Part shown: positions 32,559-41,764 of the stretch, piece by piece
Position numbering within the stretch: the first letter of the stretch is position 1
Layout: each line of letters opens with the position of its first letter
Assembly: GCA_964590645.1 (NCBI GenBank)
Contig: CAZPYJ010000007.1
Location: 62,001-126,000 of the forward strand
Direction of reading: 5' to 3'
DNA: 64,000 bases
DNA from: JAGNHN01 sp964590645
GTDB lineage: Bacteria > Bacteroidota > Bacteroidia > Bacteroidales > JAGNHN01
Program-made: the position numbers and the translations under genes
Notes under the pieces: model-generated
Told to the model about the DNA's origin: nothing
The model's database searches: none
The model's input: the letters and a program-made list of their open reading frames with translations, nothing else

Positions 32559-34490
32559 ATGTTACATAAGAACACCCTCTCTTTCAGAATTGTCACGCGG
32601 GTCCTTGGGATTACCGCCTTGCTCTTTGTTCTGACCATATCAGGGTATTATTACTACACCCGTCAACTCATTCGTCAGGCAGCCAGGGAGAATGCCATTC
32701 AGCTGGCCGGAAATATTGCCGGAAAGGTGGCCCAGCAGCTGCAACCGATGGAGAAAATTCCGCAAATGGTGAGTGCATCCCTCGAAATGGGTTTCTTTCA
32801 ACCCGATTCGCTCAAATCCATTACAAAAAAGATTTTGCAGGAAAACCCGGCTATTTTCGGTGCCGGTGTGGCTTTTGAACCCAATATCCTGCCCGGCAGA
32901 GGCCGCTTCTTTATGCCTTTTGCTTTCAGAGTAGGAGATAACATACAGACCGCTTACCTGGGTGGATTGGATTACGAATATTTTTTGATGGATTGGTACC
33001 AGATTCCTGCTCTTACAGGACAGGCCTATTGGTCGGAACCCTATTTTGATGAAGGAGGAGGCAATGCTCTGATGATCACCTATGCTGTTCCTTTCTACCT
33101 GCCGAATGATACGGGTAGGCAATTGGGAGGTGTCGCCACCGTGGATGTGAACCTCGAATGGCTCACCAACATCGTATCAGAAGTAAAAATCTTTGAAAGC
33201 GGATATGCTTTTGTGCTCTCCCGGAACGGAATGGCGCTGACCCATCCGGACAAAGCAATGATAATGAACGAAAGCATATTCAGCAATGCGGAAAACTGGA
33301 ACGAACCCCTGCTCCGTGAAATCGGACGTGATCTTCAGCAGGGCAACAGCCAGTTCAGGGCCTATAACCTGAAAGACCGCGGCCAGCGCTGGATATACTA
33401 CCAGCCGCTTCCATCCGGGAATTTGTCGCTTGCCGTTGTTTATCCGGATGCCGAGATGTTCGCTCCCTTGAAAAGAGTGAATACCCTGCTTGTTTTTCTG
33501 ATCCTGCTCGGCTTACTGGTGATGATTATAGGTGTACACAATATGGTCAGTCGAACCGCCAGGCCACTGGTTCATATTGCCCAGTCCGCCAGAGAAATAG
33601 CTTCAGGAAACTTCCAGACACCCCTGCCGGATATCCGTTCAAAAGATGAATTGCTGCAACTGCGCAACGCTTTTGAATATATGCAGCAGCAACTTGAGCT
33701 CTATATTGCCCGGATTACAGAAACTACGGCGGCTAAAGAAAAAATTGAGAGTGAACTTCGCATTGCCAGGGAAATTCAAATGTCGATGATTCCCCACAGC
33801 TTTCCGCCTTTCCCCGATCTGCCCCAGATAGACCTCTATGCCGTCCTGGAGTCTGCAAAGGAAGTGGGAGGGGACCTCTACGACTTCTTCCAGCTTGGTG
33901 AAGATAAGTTCTGCTTTGCCATTGGCGATGTTTCCGGAAAAGGCGTACCGGCTTCCCTTTTTATGGCTGTAACCCGAACCCTACTCAGATCCATTGCAGA
34001 TAAATACCCCCGCCCCGCTGCGATTATGTCGGAGCTCAATAAGTCCCTCTCGCTCAACAATGACTCCTGTATGTTTGTCACCTTTTTTCTTGGAATCCTC
34101 GATCTGAAAACGGGAGAACTTGCATACAGCAATGCAGGACATAATCCGCCTTTGATCATCACGCAAAGTGGCACGGTTTCATTTTTTCCAAAAGCCACCG
34201 CTATTCCGCTCGGCCTGATGGAGGATTTTGTTTATCCGGAGTCCATCCTGACAATGCAGGATGGAGATAAGATATTCGCTTATACAGATGGCGTGAGCGA
34301 AGCAGAGAATGCAAAACAGGAGCTTTTCGGGGAGGAAGCAATTATGTCGCTGGTGCAGAAATCCACTACGGGTGATCCACGCCAGCTTATTCAAACAGTG
34401 AAAAAAGCCCTGGAGAAGCACGTGGAAGATTTTGAGCAGTCGGATGACATTACAATGTTGAGCGTACTTTATGACCGCAGATCAAAATAA
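32559..34490 (+). CDS. dCache-HAMP-PP2C (SpoIIE/RsbU-type) sensor phosphatase
   Basis: 643 residues: membrane helix 1 (about 13-33), periplasmic double-Cache domain (about 40-300, with FGAGVAFEPN and a YWSEPYFDEGGGNALMITYA strand pair), membrane helix 2 (about 306-328), HAMP (about 328-380), a coiled linker with AREIQMSMIPHSFP, and a PP2C domain to the end. The phosphatase motifs keep their metal-binding aspartates: GGDLYDFF, FAIGDVSGKGVPASLF near 455, AYTDGVSEAEN near 575 and SDDITML. RsbU-type enzymes dephosphorylate STAS-domain antagonists. Its end overlaps the kinase gene by 20 bases, and a STAS protein is encoded two genes later, so the likely client is local. Confidence 0.92.
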   Translation: MLHKNTLSFRIVTRVLGITALLFVLTISGYYYYTRQLIRQAARENAIQLAGNIAGKVAQQLQPMEKIPQMVSASLEMGFFQPDSLKSITKKILQENPAIFGAGVAFEPNILPGRGRFFMPFAFRVGDNIQTAYLGGLDYEYFLMDWYQIPALTGQAYWSEPYFDEGGGNALMITYAVPFYLPNDTGRQLGGVATVDVNLEWLTNIVSEVKIFESGYAFVLSRNGMALTHPDKAMIMNESIFSNAENWNEPLLREIGRDLQQGNSQFRAYNLKDRGQRWIYYQPLPSGNLSLAVVYPDAEMFAPLKRVNTLLVFLILLGLLVMIIGVHNMVSRTARPLVHIAQSAREIASGNFQTPLPDIRSKDELLQLRNAFEYMQQQLELYIARITETTAAKEKIESELRIAREIQMSMIPHSFPPFPDLPQIDLYAVLESAKEVGGDLYDFFQLGEDKFCFAIGDVSGKGVPASLFMAVTRTLLRSIADKYPRPAAIMSELNKSLSLNNDSCMFVTFFLGILDLKTGELAYSNAGHNPPLIITQSGTVSFFPKATAIPLGLMEDFVYPESILTMQDGDKIFAYTDGVSEAENAKQELFGEEAIMSLVQKSTTGDPRQLIQTVKKALEKHVEDFEQSDDITMLSVLYDRRSK

Positions 34491-34896
34491 TCGCCGGCAA
34501 TTAATATTGCCCGGAGAGATCGCAGCTTTGCCGCAAATCACGCATTTCCTTGAGAGGCTGGCATCCGACTGGGGCTTTCCGGGGAGCCTTGTATTGAACC
34601 TGAATCTTGTGCTTGAAGAGGCCTTCACCAATGTTGTGAAGTATGGCCTTGAAAACGCAGAAGATCAGGAGGTAATCCTGGATTTTGAAAAAAATCCGGA
34701 CAAACTTATCATTAGCATTACAGACAAAGGCAAAGCATTCGACCCAACCGGCAGGGAGGAACCCGATATTTCCCTTCCGGCAGAAGACCGACAGATAGGA
34801 GGGCTTGGTATTTTCCTGATTCGTAAAATGATGGATAAGGTGACTTATGAAAGAAAAGAGGGAAAGAACATCTTTCGTCTTGAAAAGCAATGGTGA
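34471..34896 (+). CDS. RsbW-like serine kinase / anti-sigma factor (HATPase)
   Basis: 141 residues, a single GHKL ATPase domain of the RsbW/SpoIIAB type. The N-box LVLEEAFTNVVKYG (residues 46-59) keeps the Mg-binding Asn and general-base Glu, the G1 box ITDKGKAFDP keeps the ATP-binding Asp, and the G2 region is GGLGIFLIRKMMDKVTY. Such kinases phosphorylate STAS antagonists and hold a partner protein when the antagonist is modified. It overlaps the upstream phosphatase gene, the classical opposing pair. No sigma factor gene lies in the window. Confidence 0.92.
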   Translation: MTADQNNRRQLILPGEIAALPQITHFLERLASDWGFPGSLVLNLNLVLEEAFTNVVKYGLENAEDQEVILDFEKNPDKLIISITDKGKAFDPTGREEPDISLPAEDRQIGGLGIFLIRKMMDKVTYERKEGKNIFRLEKQW

Positions 34897-34928
34897 TGAT
34901 TTAATAATTGTGTATCAGTCATATAGAG

Positions 34929-36890
34929 ATGAAGTATTACATCAAACATCTTTGGCTCGCGCTTTCACTTCCGGCAGGGGCGATCCTGCTTTTGCTGGGA
35001 ACAGACCTGGATCAGCGCCAGGGTGCAAAGGAAGACACCTATACCTCGTTCGACTTTGCGGCCAGCCATCAGGACGATAAGGATAGCCTGACTGCCAGGC
35101 TGCTTCGCAGTGATAGGATACTGAACCTGGGTCAGGCATTAGGCCGGCCGGCGCGGCTTGCCCTGGTGACCCTGGTTGAGAATCCGGCGCTGGAAGAAGC
35201 CATTCGCGGGGCAATAGATGGCTTGCAGGAAAGGGGCCTGGTGAAGGATCAGGATTTTGTGGTGGACGCCTATTCGGCGCAAGGCGAATTGGGCCAATTG
35301 CCACAAATCCTGGATGCGGTGCTGGCAAGCAAGCCGGATGCGATGCTGAGCGTAACCACGCCGGCTTTAATGGCTGCCGCTGCAAAAGTGAAGCATATTC
35401 CATTGATCTTCACCGTTGCCAGTGACCCTAAAGCCCTGGGTATCTTCCCCTCGGGAATACCGGACAATGTCTGCGGAGTACACGATGACCCTCCCCTGGG
35501 GGACTTGCTGGATATGATACTGGAGAAAATGCCTGCCCTCTCCAAGGTGGGCATTGTGTATGATGCTGCCCAACTCAATGCAATGATTTCTGTAAAAAAG
35601 CTGCGCTCGGCTGCAAAAGACAGGAATATCGCAGTGCTGGAGGCTACCGCATCGGTAGTATCCGACCTGCCGCTGGCTGCAATGTCGCTGGTTCAGCGGG
35701 GAGCACAGGCCTTTGTCCTTTCAGCCGACAACCTGGCTTATACCGGTTTCCCTTCCATCCTGAAAGTGGCAAATGCACATCAGCTCCCCATTTATGTGAC
35801 GGAAATGGAACTTGTGAATCAGGGAGCGACCGCAGGGATTGGGGATGATTTTTATGCCTGGGGGAAGCAATCCGGGGAGATGGCGGCTTATGCCTTAGCC
35901 GGGGTACCTCCCAGTCAACTCGGGGTCAAGCCTACTCAAACCAGGTATCGCCTTGAAGCCGGAAAAGAAAAGCAGGTGTTGAGCATAGGCAAAAAATTCA
36001 AACTGCGTATTGTGCAATACAGTGAGACTGAATTTGCGGAGCGATGCTATGAAGGCCTAATTGATGGCATAAAGGATGCCGGTCTTGTGGAAGGAAGAGA
36101 TTATGAACTCAAGACCTACAATGCCCAGGGGGATATGTCTACCCTCTCCAGCATTATGAGCAATATCAAGGCCGACAGGGTGGACCTGCTGATGGTTATC
36201 TCTACGCCCACACTCCAGGCCGCCATCAGACAGGCAGGATCGGATGTGAGGATTGTTTTCACCGGAGTAGGGGATGGCGTGAAGGCAGGCGCCGGAACCT
36301 CTGAAACGGATCATCTTCCCAATGTCACCGGGATCAGCACCCGATCGCCTTTCGAAGGGATGGCACGCCTGATCTCCGAACATCTTCCGGAAACGAAAAG
36401 GGTGGGCACCCTTTTTACGCCGGCTGAGATTAACAGTGTACTCTACAAAGATGGGTTTGCGGAAGCCTTGACAAGCTATGGCATTGAGCTCGTAGCTGTT
36501 CCTGTAACTTCCAGCGCCGAGATTGCACAATCGGCGGCCGAATTATGCCGGCAGGATATTGGCCTGGTTGCCCAGGTGGTAGATAATCTGACCCGGCCGG
36601 GATTTGCCCTGATCGCCCGAAAAGCGACGGAAAACAAAATTCCGGTTTTTGCTTTCGACAGCGACCAGATGCGGGATGGCGCCACACTCTGCCTTGCCCG
36701 GGATTATTATGATGCCGGTTGGGAAGCCGCAGAAAAGGCCGTAAAAGTGCTTCAGGGTACCTCGCCGGGGGACATCCCCTTCAGCAATACAAAATCAGAG
36801 AAACTCGTGGTGAATAGCGCGCTCCTCAGGCAATTTGGAATCAGTTTGCTTCCTGCCTGGCAAGCCAAAGCAACCCTGTATGAACCCTAA
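34929..36890 (+). CDS. double ABC_sub_bind periplasmic protein (COG2984 type)
   Basis: 653 residues from the ATG at 34929 (GTG at 34908 also possible). One N-terminal hydrophobic anchor or signal (about residues 8-25) is followed by two successive ABC_sub_bind domains: domain 1 about 70-330 (RLALVTLVENPALEEAIRGA, KPDAMLSVTTPALMAAA) and domain 2 about 360-645 (KLRIVQYSETEFAERCYEG, RVDLLMVISTPTLQAAIRQA). The family usually has one domain, so this is a tandem duplication in one chain. It belongs with the COG4120-type permease and COG1101-type ATPase encoded downstream; relatives bind aromatic amino acids, but the ligand here is not determined. Confidence 0.88.
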   Translation: MKYYIKHLWLALSLPAGAILLLLGTDLDQRQGAKEDTYTSFDFAASHQDDKDSLTARLLRSDRILNLGQALGRPARLALVTLVENPALEEAIRGAIDGLQERGLVKDQDFVVDAYSAQGELGQLPQILDAVLASKPDAMLSVTTPALMAAAAKVKHIPLIFTVASDPKALGIFPSGIPDNVCGVHDDPPLGDLLDMILEKMPALSKVGIVYDAAQLNAMISVKKLRSAAKDRNIAVLEATASVVSDLPLAAMSLVQRGAQAFVLSADNLAYTGFPSILKVANAHQLPIYVTEMELVNQGATAGIGDDFYAWGKQSGEMAAYALAGVPPSQLGVKPTQTRYRLEAGKEKQVLSIGKKFKLRIVQYSETEFAERCYEGLIDGIKDAGLVEGRDYELKTYNAQGDMSTLSSIMSNIKADRVDLLMVISTPTLQAAIRQAGSDVRIVFTGVGDGVKAGAGTSETDHLPNVTGISTRSPFEGMARLISEHLPETKRVGTLFTPAEINSVLYKDGFAEALTSYGIELVAVPVTSSAEIAQSAAELCRQDIGLVAQVVDNLTRPGFALIARKATENKIPVFAFDSDQMRDGATLCLARDYYDAGWEAAEKAVKVLQGTSPGDIPFSNTKSEKLVVNSALLRQFGISLLPAWQAKATLYEP

Positions 36891-38115
36891 TCCTTGCGCG
36901 ATGGAATTGCTTGCTGAGAAGAGATCCTCTTACTTATACATTGTCCTGCGTGGCCGGCTGGATGCCTCCTGGGCAGACTATTTCACGGAAAACGTGCTTG
37001 ACTGGATCAGGAAAGGGGAACATATCTTGCTTTTTGATGCCAGCCAGCTTGACTTTCTCAGTTCCGCAGGAATCAGGGCCTTGTTCCGGGTGGATAAGGA
37101 ACTATCCGGAGTGTCAGGATCATTCGGCCTGGTGAATGCCACTGAATTTGTAGCCGGCACATTACAGACCACCGGACTGGGAAGCTGGCTCACAGTAATT
37201 CCGGATGAAATCCAGGCTGCGGATGAAGAAAAGCAAAAGGAGGTGGCAGGGAATACGGATCGCTTTCTGCTGCATCCCGATGCTGTGATACGCGTCCGCC
37301 TGATCAGTCACTGGGACCCCTGGAGCGTTTCACCCCGGCAAAATGCAGAGGTACTGGATTTCGAAAGAGATATGTTTGCGCTGGGCCTGGGTGAGCCAAG
37401 TACGGGTCAGAACCCAGACCACAATCTTGGGCAAACAGGGGAATTTCTGGCTGTGGCAGGGAATGTCATCTATCAGGCTCCGCAGCCCAAAGCACATCCG
37501 GATTATCTACTTCCACGCAATGATTACCTGCCTCGGATGAATGCCGTACAAGCGATCTGTTGTCAGGGAGCGATGAAGTACCTGGAGCGCTTTGATCCCG
37601 GGGAAGAAGGGCAGCCCCTTTCTCTGGGCTCACTGGCCCAAAAGGCCCTGGCAGATTGTGCTTCCGATGCGGCTGCCATCGTCATCCTTGCAGAGAGTGG
37701 GGGTCTGGTGGGGGCCTGCCTGAGTGGAAAACCTCAGGATACCACTGAAAACCAAATAGATGCTAATACAATGCGCCAATGGTTGAGTTTTAGCGGAGAG
37801 AAGGTGCATTTTGGCGCCCTGGTGCTGGCATTCGGGATTGTCAGTAAAAAGAATATGGCTGGAGCGCTAAGGCCACTGGAACCCGGATTGCAGGAGGGGG
37901 CGGAAGTGCATTACGGCCATTTCCACGCCACCGTATTTGCCTACCAACCCTTGCCAAATGGAAAAATTGATCTTGAGAAGGAGCTTGAAAAACGATTTGC
38001 AGGCCCTCAGCCTGAGGCACTTTACCATCTACTCTATGATGATCGTCCCGGCGCCGGACTGGGTGGTTCATCTTTCGTTCGTGGTGCACTCTGGTCAGCG
38101 CCCATCATTCAATAA
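36880..38115 (+). CDS. STAS-domain antagonist fused to an uncharacterised C-terminal domain
   Basis: 411 residues from the ATG at 36880, which overlaps the upstream stop by 11 bases; an ATG at 36901 is also possible. Residues ~10-105 are a STAS domain with DASQLDFLSSAGIRALF near 52-68, where one of the two serines is at the usual phosphorylation site. The remaining ~300 residues have no domain I recognise; parts such as SDAAAIVILAESGGLVGACL look like a buried beta/alpha core. There is no signal peptide or membrane helix, so it is cytosolic. Its place between binding protein and permease and near the PP2C/RsbW pair suggests that its STAS part is their shared client. Confidence 0.8.
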   Translation: MNPNPCAMELLAEKRSSYLYIVLRGRLDASWADYFTENVLDWIRKGEHILLFDASQLDFLSSAGIRALFRVDKELSGVSGSFGLVNATEFVAGTLQTTGLGSWLTVIPDEIQAADEEKQKEVAGNTDRFLLHPDAVIRVRLISHWDPWSVSPRQNAEVLDFERDMFALGLGEPSTGQNPDHNLGQTGEFLAVAGNVIYQAPQPKAHPDYLLPRNDYLPRMNAVQAICCQGAMKYLERFDPGEEGQPLSLGSLAQKALADCASDAAAIVILAESGGLVGACLSGKPQDTTENQIDANTMRQWLSFSGEKVHFGALVLAFGIVSKKNMAGALRPLEPGLQEGAEVHYGHFHATVFAYQPLPNGKIDLEKELEKRFAGPQPEALYHLLYDDRPGAGLGGSSFVRGALWSAPIIQ

Positions 38116-38124
38116 TGCGATGTT

Positions 38125-39066
38125 ATGAGTCTAGTAATCGGAGCCTTAACAATTGGACTGATCCTTTCTCTGCTATCCCTGGGGATGTTGATCAGTTTTC
38201 GGATGGTGCGATTCACGGATATCACGGTGGATGGTTCCATTACCCTGGGAGCCAGTATTGCTGCAGTAATGCTCGCAGCAGGGTGGTCCCCCTGGACGGT
38301 GACCCTGGCGGCTTTTCTGGCCGGGATGCTGGCCGGAATGGTGACCGGATTGCTTTACACCCGCTTCGGAATACAGGAAATCCTGGCCGGGATTCTGGTT
38401 ATGACGGCCCTGTATTCTGTAAATCTGCGCATTATGGGACGTTCCAATATTCCTTTGCTCGATACCCCAACCATAATGCATCTGCCGGAACAATGGCTTC
38501 AGCTCACCACTGAGGGGGGGCAGGGACTGATTATCTTAGGCTGGAATGTAGGCGGACCGGATATCTCCGCCCTCATCGGCAGTGCAGCTATTTGCCTACT
38601 GCTTTCCTGGCTTCTATATCGATTCCTGCTCACCCATTTCGGAACTGCCTTGCGGGCTACCGGGAACAATACCCGGATGGTGCGTGCCCAGGGGATTAAT
38701 AATAAATCGATGACGGTTTTTGCCCTGGCGCTGTCCAATGGGCTGGTAGGACTTTCCGGCGCATTGCTTGCACAATATCAGGGTTTTGCAGATGTGCAGA
38801 TGGGGATTGGAATGATGGTATGGGGCCTTGCCAGCATCATTATCGGGGAGGCATTGGTAGGGAAGGGAGGAATCGGTATTACCATCACAGGGGTGGTGCT
38901 CGGAACCATTTTCTTCCGCTTGATGATTGCCATCGCCTTGCGCTGGGGCTTGAATCCCAACGACCTGAAACTGATAACCGCCTTCTTTGTTTTTGTGGCC
39001 CTGGTTTCGCCTTTAGTCTTAAAATCACTGCGGAAGAAATTCAAAAAAACGATGCCCTATGCTTAA
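38125..39066 (+). CDS. ABC transporter permease (COG4120 type)
   Basis: 313 residues with about eight or nine membrane helices, related to the branched-chain amino-acid permease family (BPD_transp_2). Recognisable are RMVRFTDITVDGSITLGASI near the start, the FGIQEILAGILVMTALYSVN loop, LRATGNNTRMVRAQGIN, and a late ASIIIGEALVGKGGIGITIT. It forms the transmembrane part of the same transporter as the doubled ABC_sub_bind protein and the following ATPase. It begins 9 bases after the STAS gene and overlaps the ATPase gene by 8 bases. Confidence 0.9.
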   Translation: MSLVIGALTIGLILSLLSLGMLISFRMVRFTDITVDGSITLGASIAAVMLAAGWSPWTVTLAAFLAGMLAGMVTGLLYTRFGIQEILAGILVMTALYSVNLRIMGRSNIPLLDTPTIMHLPEQWLQLTTEGGQGLIILGWNVGGPDISALIGSAAICLLLSWLLYRFLLTHFGTALRATGNNTRMVRAQGINNKSMTVFALALSNGLVGLSGALLAQYQGFADVQMGIGMMVWGLASIIIGEALVGKGGIGITITGVVLGTIFFRLMIAIALRWGLNPNDLKLITAFFVFVALVSPLVLKSLRKKFKKTMPYA

Positions 39067-39871
39067 CATCAGCGGCCTCTCCCTGACCTTTGCACCCGGC
39101 ACGGTGAATGAGGTCAGGGCTTTGAGAAACATTCACCTGCATATTCCCGAAGGAAGCTTTACCTGCATCATCGGTACCAATGGTTCGGGCAAGAGTACGC
39201 TTTTAAATACGGTGGCAGGCAGCTTTTTACCTGACCAGGGTTCGCTTATTCTGGATGGAAAGGACATCACCCATTGGCCTGAATTCCGGCGCGCCGGCCT
39301 GATAGGAAGGGTGTTTCAGGATCCCTTTGCAGGGACTGCCGCCCAAATGAGCATTGCCGAGAATATCGTGCTCGCAATGCGCCGGGGAAAGCCTCATCCG
39401 CTTACCCGGGCCATCAGTAAACATACAAAAGAGGAAATGGCAGAACGGGTAGCGATGCTGCGGATGGGACTGGAAGATCGCCTCGACAATCCGATCGGCA
39501 GCCTTTCAGGAGGGCAGAGACAGGCCCTGACCCTGTTGATGGCTACCTGGCTAAAACCCCGCTTGCTGCTATTGGATGAACATACCGCCGCCCTCGACCC
39601 CGGCAGTGCAGCCAAGGTGGCAGCGCTGACGCAAGAGATTATCGCCGACCATCATCTTACCGCAATGATGGTAACCCATTCAATGCAGCAGGCAGTAGAT
39701 CTTCCCGACAGGATTATTATGATGCACAAAGGACAAATCGTAGAGGATTATGCCGGGACAGAAAAGAAAAGAGTGCGTGTCCCGGATCTCTTGGATACCT
39801 TTAGCCGTGTCCGCAAACTGGAGCTCTTTGACCAAAGCGTGGCGCTCCTGATGCAGGAACAATATTGCTGA
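39059..39871 (+). CDS. ABC transporter ATP-binding protein (COG1101 type)
   Basis: 270 residues, one ABC ATPase domain. Walker A GTNGSGKST is near residue 39, the signature LSGGQRQALTLL near 148, Walker B LLLLDEHTAALDP near 172 and the H-loop VTHSMQQA near 203. In the Walker B region His follows Glu (DEHTA), as in other members of this ABC group. Last gene of the seven-gene rightward locus; its stop is 3 bases from the end of the converging hydrolase gene, with no terminator visible between them. Confidence 0.95.
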   Translation: MLNISGLSLTFAPGTVNEVRALRNIHLHIPEGSFTCIIGTNGSGKSTLLNTVAGSFLPDQGSLILDGKDITHWPEFRRAGLIGRVFQDPFAGTAAQMSIAENIVLAMRRGKPHPLTRAISKHTKEEMAERVAMLRMGLEDRLDNPIGSLSGGQRQALTLLMATWLKPRLLLLDEHTAALDPGSAAKVAALTQEIIADHHLTAMMVTHSMQQAVDLPDRIIMMHKGQIVEDYAGTEKKRVRVPDLLDTFSRVRKLELFDQSVALLMQEQYC

Positions 39872-39874
39872 AGC

Positions 39875-40843
39875 TTATTGCTCGCTCGTTTTTAGGAAGC
39901 TTCTCAAAACACTGTGATAGGCATCGGCTTCTTCGATATGATGCTGATGGGCCGATTGGTTAAACACTTCCAGCCTTGCATCAGGGATCAAGCCCTGAAA
40001 AATGGCCATCGTTTCCGGCCTTGCCTCATCGTATAAACCACAGGTAATCAGACAGGGAATATCTATCAGATGCAATTGTCCACTAATATCCGCATCCTTC
40101 AGTGTTCCTGTGACGGTAAACTCACTTGGCCCCCACATATAATTGTACACCTCCAGGCCCATTTCATCCATTGTCTGAAATAAGCAATCCGGCCAGGGAT
40201 CCATCCGGCAAAGATGCCTGCGGTAAAACTCCATCATCGCCTCCTGGTAGGCCGGAGATGCAAAATCACCCCGGGCTTCGCAATCCCTTATTGTATCCTG
40301 CATAGCCTGTGGAAGTTCGGAAATCCAGTATTGCTGGTCTGAAAGCCAGAGGGCTGTGCTGAGCAAGGGGGCAGATAAGGTCAGGGATTGGATTTCCCTT
40401 TCGGGATGTGCCAGCAAGTATGTGGTGGCAAGATAGCCACCCCAGGATTGGCCGAGAAGGTGAAACTGCTTTAAATCCAATGCATTAACAAGTGCCTCAA
40501 GTTCATCGGTGAAACGATCTACTGTCCAGAGTAGGGTATCCGAAGGGCGTTCCGATTTACCACAGCCCAGCTGGTCGTATAGGATTACTGGCCTTGTATC
40601 TGCCAGTTCTTCGAGGGAAGAAAGATAGTAATGCGGCGCACCCGGCCCGCCGTGCACTACCAGCAGGGGTATTCCTTCCTTATCCGCCCCGCTGATCCTG
40701 TACCATATTTTACCGCCCATCACATCAACATAGGCTTCTCTTATCTCAGGTAATTGCTCCTCATTTGACGTTTTGCATCCCATAATAGTAAGAGTTAGGA
40801 ATAAGAGTAAAACTGTGCTCAGTCTTTTGTTTTGATTATTCAT
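39875..40843 (-). CDS. proline iminopeptidase-like lipoprotein hydrolase
   Basis: 322 residues from the ATG at 40843, with lipobox LTIMGC. Alpha/beta hydrolase of the proline iminopeptidase (S33) type: oxyanion loop VVHGGPGAPHYY, DQLGCGKSERP, nucleophile elbow GQSWGGYL, acid in TCGLYDEARPE, and late NQSAHQHHIEE for the histidine. S33 enzymes remove N-terminal proline from small peptides; a lipoprotein form suggests periplasmic peptide trimming. It is last in the leftward locus with the amino-acid-type ABC transporter, 48 bases after the GNAT gene, which fits peptide or amino-acid scavenging. Confidence 0.85.
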   Translation of the reverse strand: MNNQNKRLSTVLLLFLTLTIMGCKTSNEEQLPEIREAYVDVMGGKIWYRISGADKEGIPLLVVHGGPGAPHYYLSSLEELADTRPVILYDQLGCGKSERPSDTLLWTVDRFTDELEALVNALDLKQFHLLGQSWGGYLATTYLLAHPEREIQSLTLSAPLLSTALWLSDQQYWISELPQAMQDTIRDCEARGDFASPAYQEAMMEFYRRHLCRMDPWPDCLFQTMDEMGLEVYNYMWGPSEFTVTGTLKDADISGQLHLIDIPCLITCGLYDEARPETMAIFQGLIPDARLEVFNQSAHQHHIEEADAYHSVLRSFLKTSEQ

Positions 40844-40891
40844 ATCTGTTCCGATAAATAAGATCATTGTCCTGCTTAATGAAAGCTACCA

Positions 40892-41764
40892 TCAACCCAA
40901 TTCAAAGCTGGTGATTCCGAAGATTTTATGCCAGGGAAGGGCAGGGGCTGCGCCGTAATACATCCGGGCACATTCGAATACGGCATCTGCCTTGTATTCT
41001 TCCACAAGCTTTTTGGCTGCCGGATTCGAATCGGGCACATCCAAAAAGACATCCGCTCCTGATGCTTCTGTCAGACAGGCCCGGTAAAGCACCTCACCCA
41101 CATCGAAGCGGGATGCGAACAAGGGACCAATCTTATAACCAGAGCCTGTCTTTCGCAATACAGCATACCCTTCCAGCTGTTGCTTGTCGCGATAGACAAA
41201 CGCCTTCGCATTCGGCATCGAAAGCCATTGATGAAGAAAGGCATCGCGTGGATACCCAAAACACGCTTTGTCTAAAGAGAATACCGCTTGCATATCTGCT
41301 GAATCCAAGGGACGGATTTGGGCAGCCACAGGAAAGGCTTCCCCTTTTCTGCGATAGCGGATATCTTTAAAAGCCAGGCTGAAACCACCCTGGCTGTAGA
41401 ACTCCTGCATCGCTACAACGCCATCCATTCCAATGGGTGCTCCGCCTTTCAGGCGGGAAAGGAGGAGGTTACGGCGGGCAAACCAGATTTCTTTGCCAAT
41501 TCCTTGCGCCCGGTATTGGGGCAAGACAATGAAGAAGCCCATAAAGCCGAAATCCCCCTGGTAGGAGACCAAGGAGCCTCCGCCAATCATTTCATCCCCG
41601 AGAAAATATCCATAAAAGCCTTCGGGATCAGTATGATAGAAGACCTCCGCATCGAATAATCCGGGATCCCATCCTTCTGCTGCGGCCCAGGATACAAGGG
41701 TTTTCACCCCTTCAGCATCCAGCAAGCGCAATGTCCTCTGGTTTGTATCAAAGACCTGCATCAT
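40892..41764 (-). CDS. double GNAT acetyltransferase
   Basis: 290 residues from the ATG at 41764 (or 41761), which lies inside the end of the STAS gene, a 17-base overlap that indicates coupling. The N-terminal GNAT domain is clear: GFMGFFIVLPQYRAQGIGKE contains the acetyl-CoA pyrophosphate loop Q-x-x-G-I-G. A second, weaker GNAT-like half begins near residue 145 (IRPLDSADMQAVFSLDKACF, then YAVLRKTGSGYKIGPLFA). This two-half layout matches the DUF1248/GNAT group. The substrate is unknown. Its place inside the ABC/STAS operon is unusual for this family. Confidence 0.8.
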   Translation of the reverse strand: MMQVFDTNQRTLRLLDAEGVKTLVSWAAAEGWDPGLFDAEVFYHTDPEGFYGYFLGDEMIGGGSLVSYQGDFGFMGFFIVLPQYRAQGIGKEIWFARRNLLLSRLKGGAPIGMDGVVAMQEFYSQGGFSLAFKDIRYRRKGEAFPVAAQIRPLDSADMQAVFSLDKACFGYPRDAFLHQWLSMPNAKAFVYRDKQQLEGYAVLRKTGSGYKIGPLFASRFDVGEVLYRACLTEASGADVFLDVPDSNPAAKKLVEEYKADAVFECARMYYGAAPALPWHKIFGITSFELG

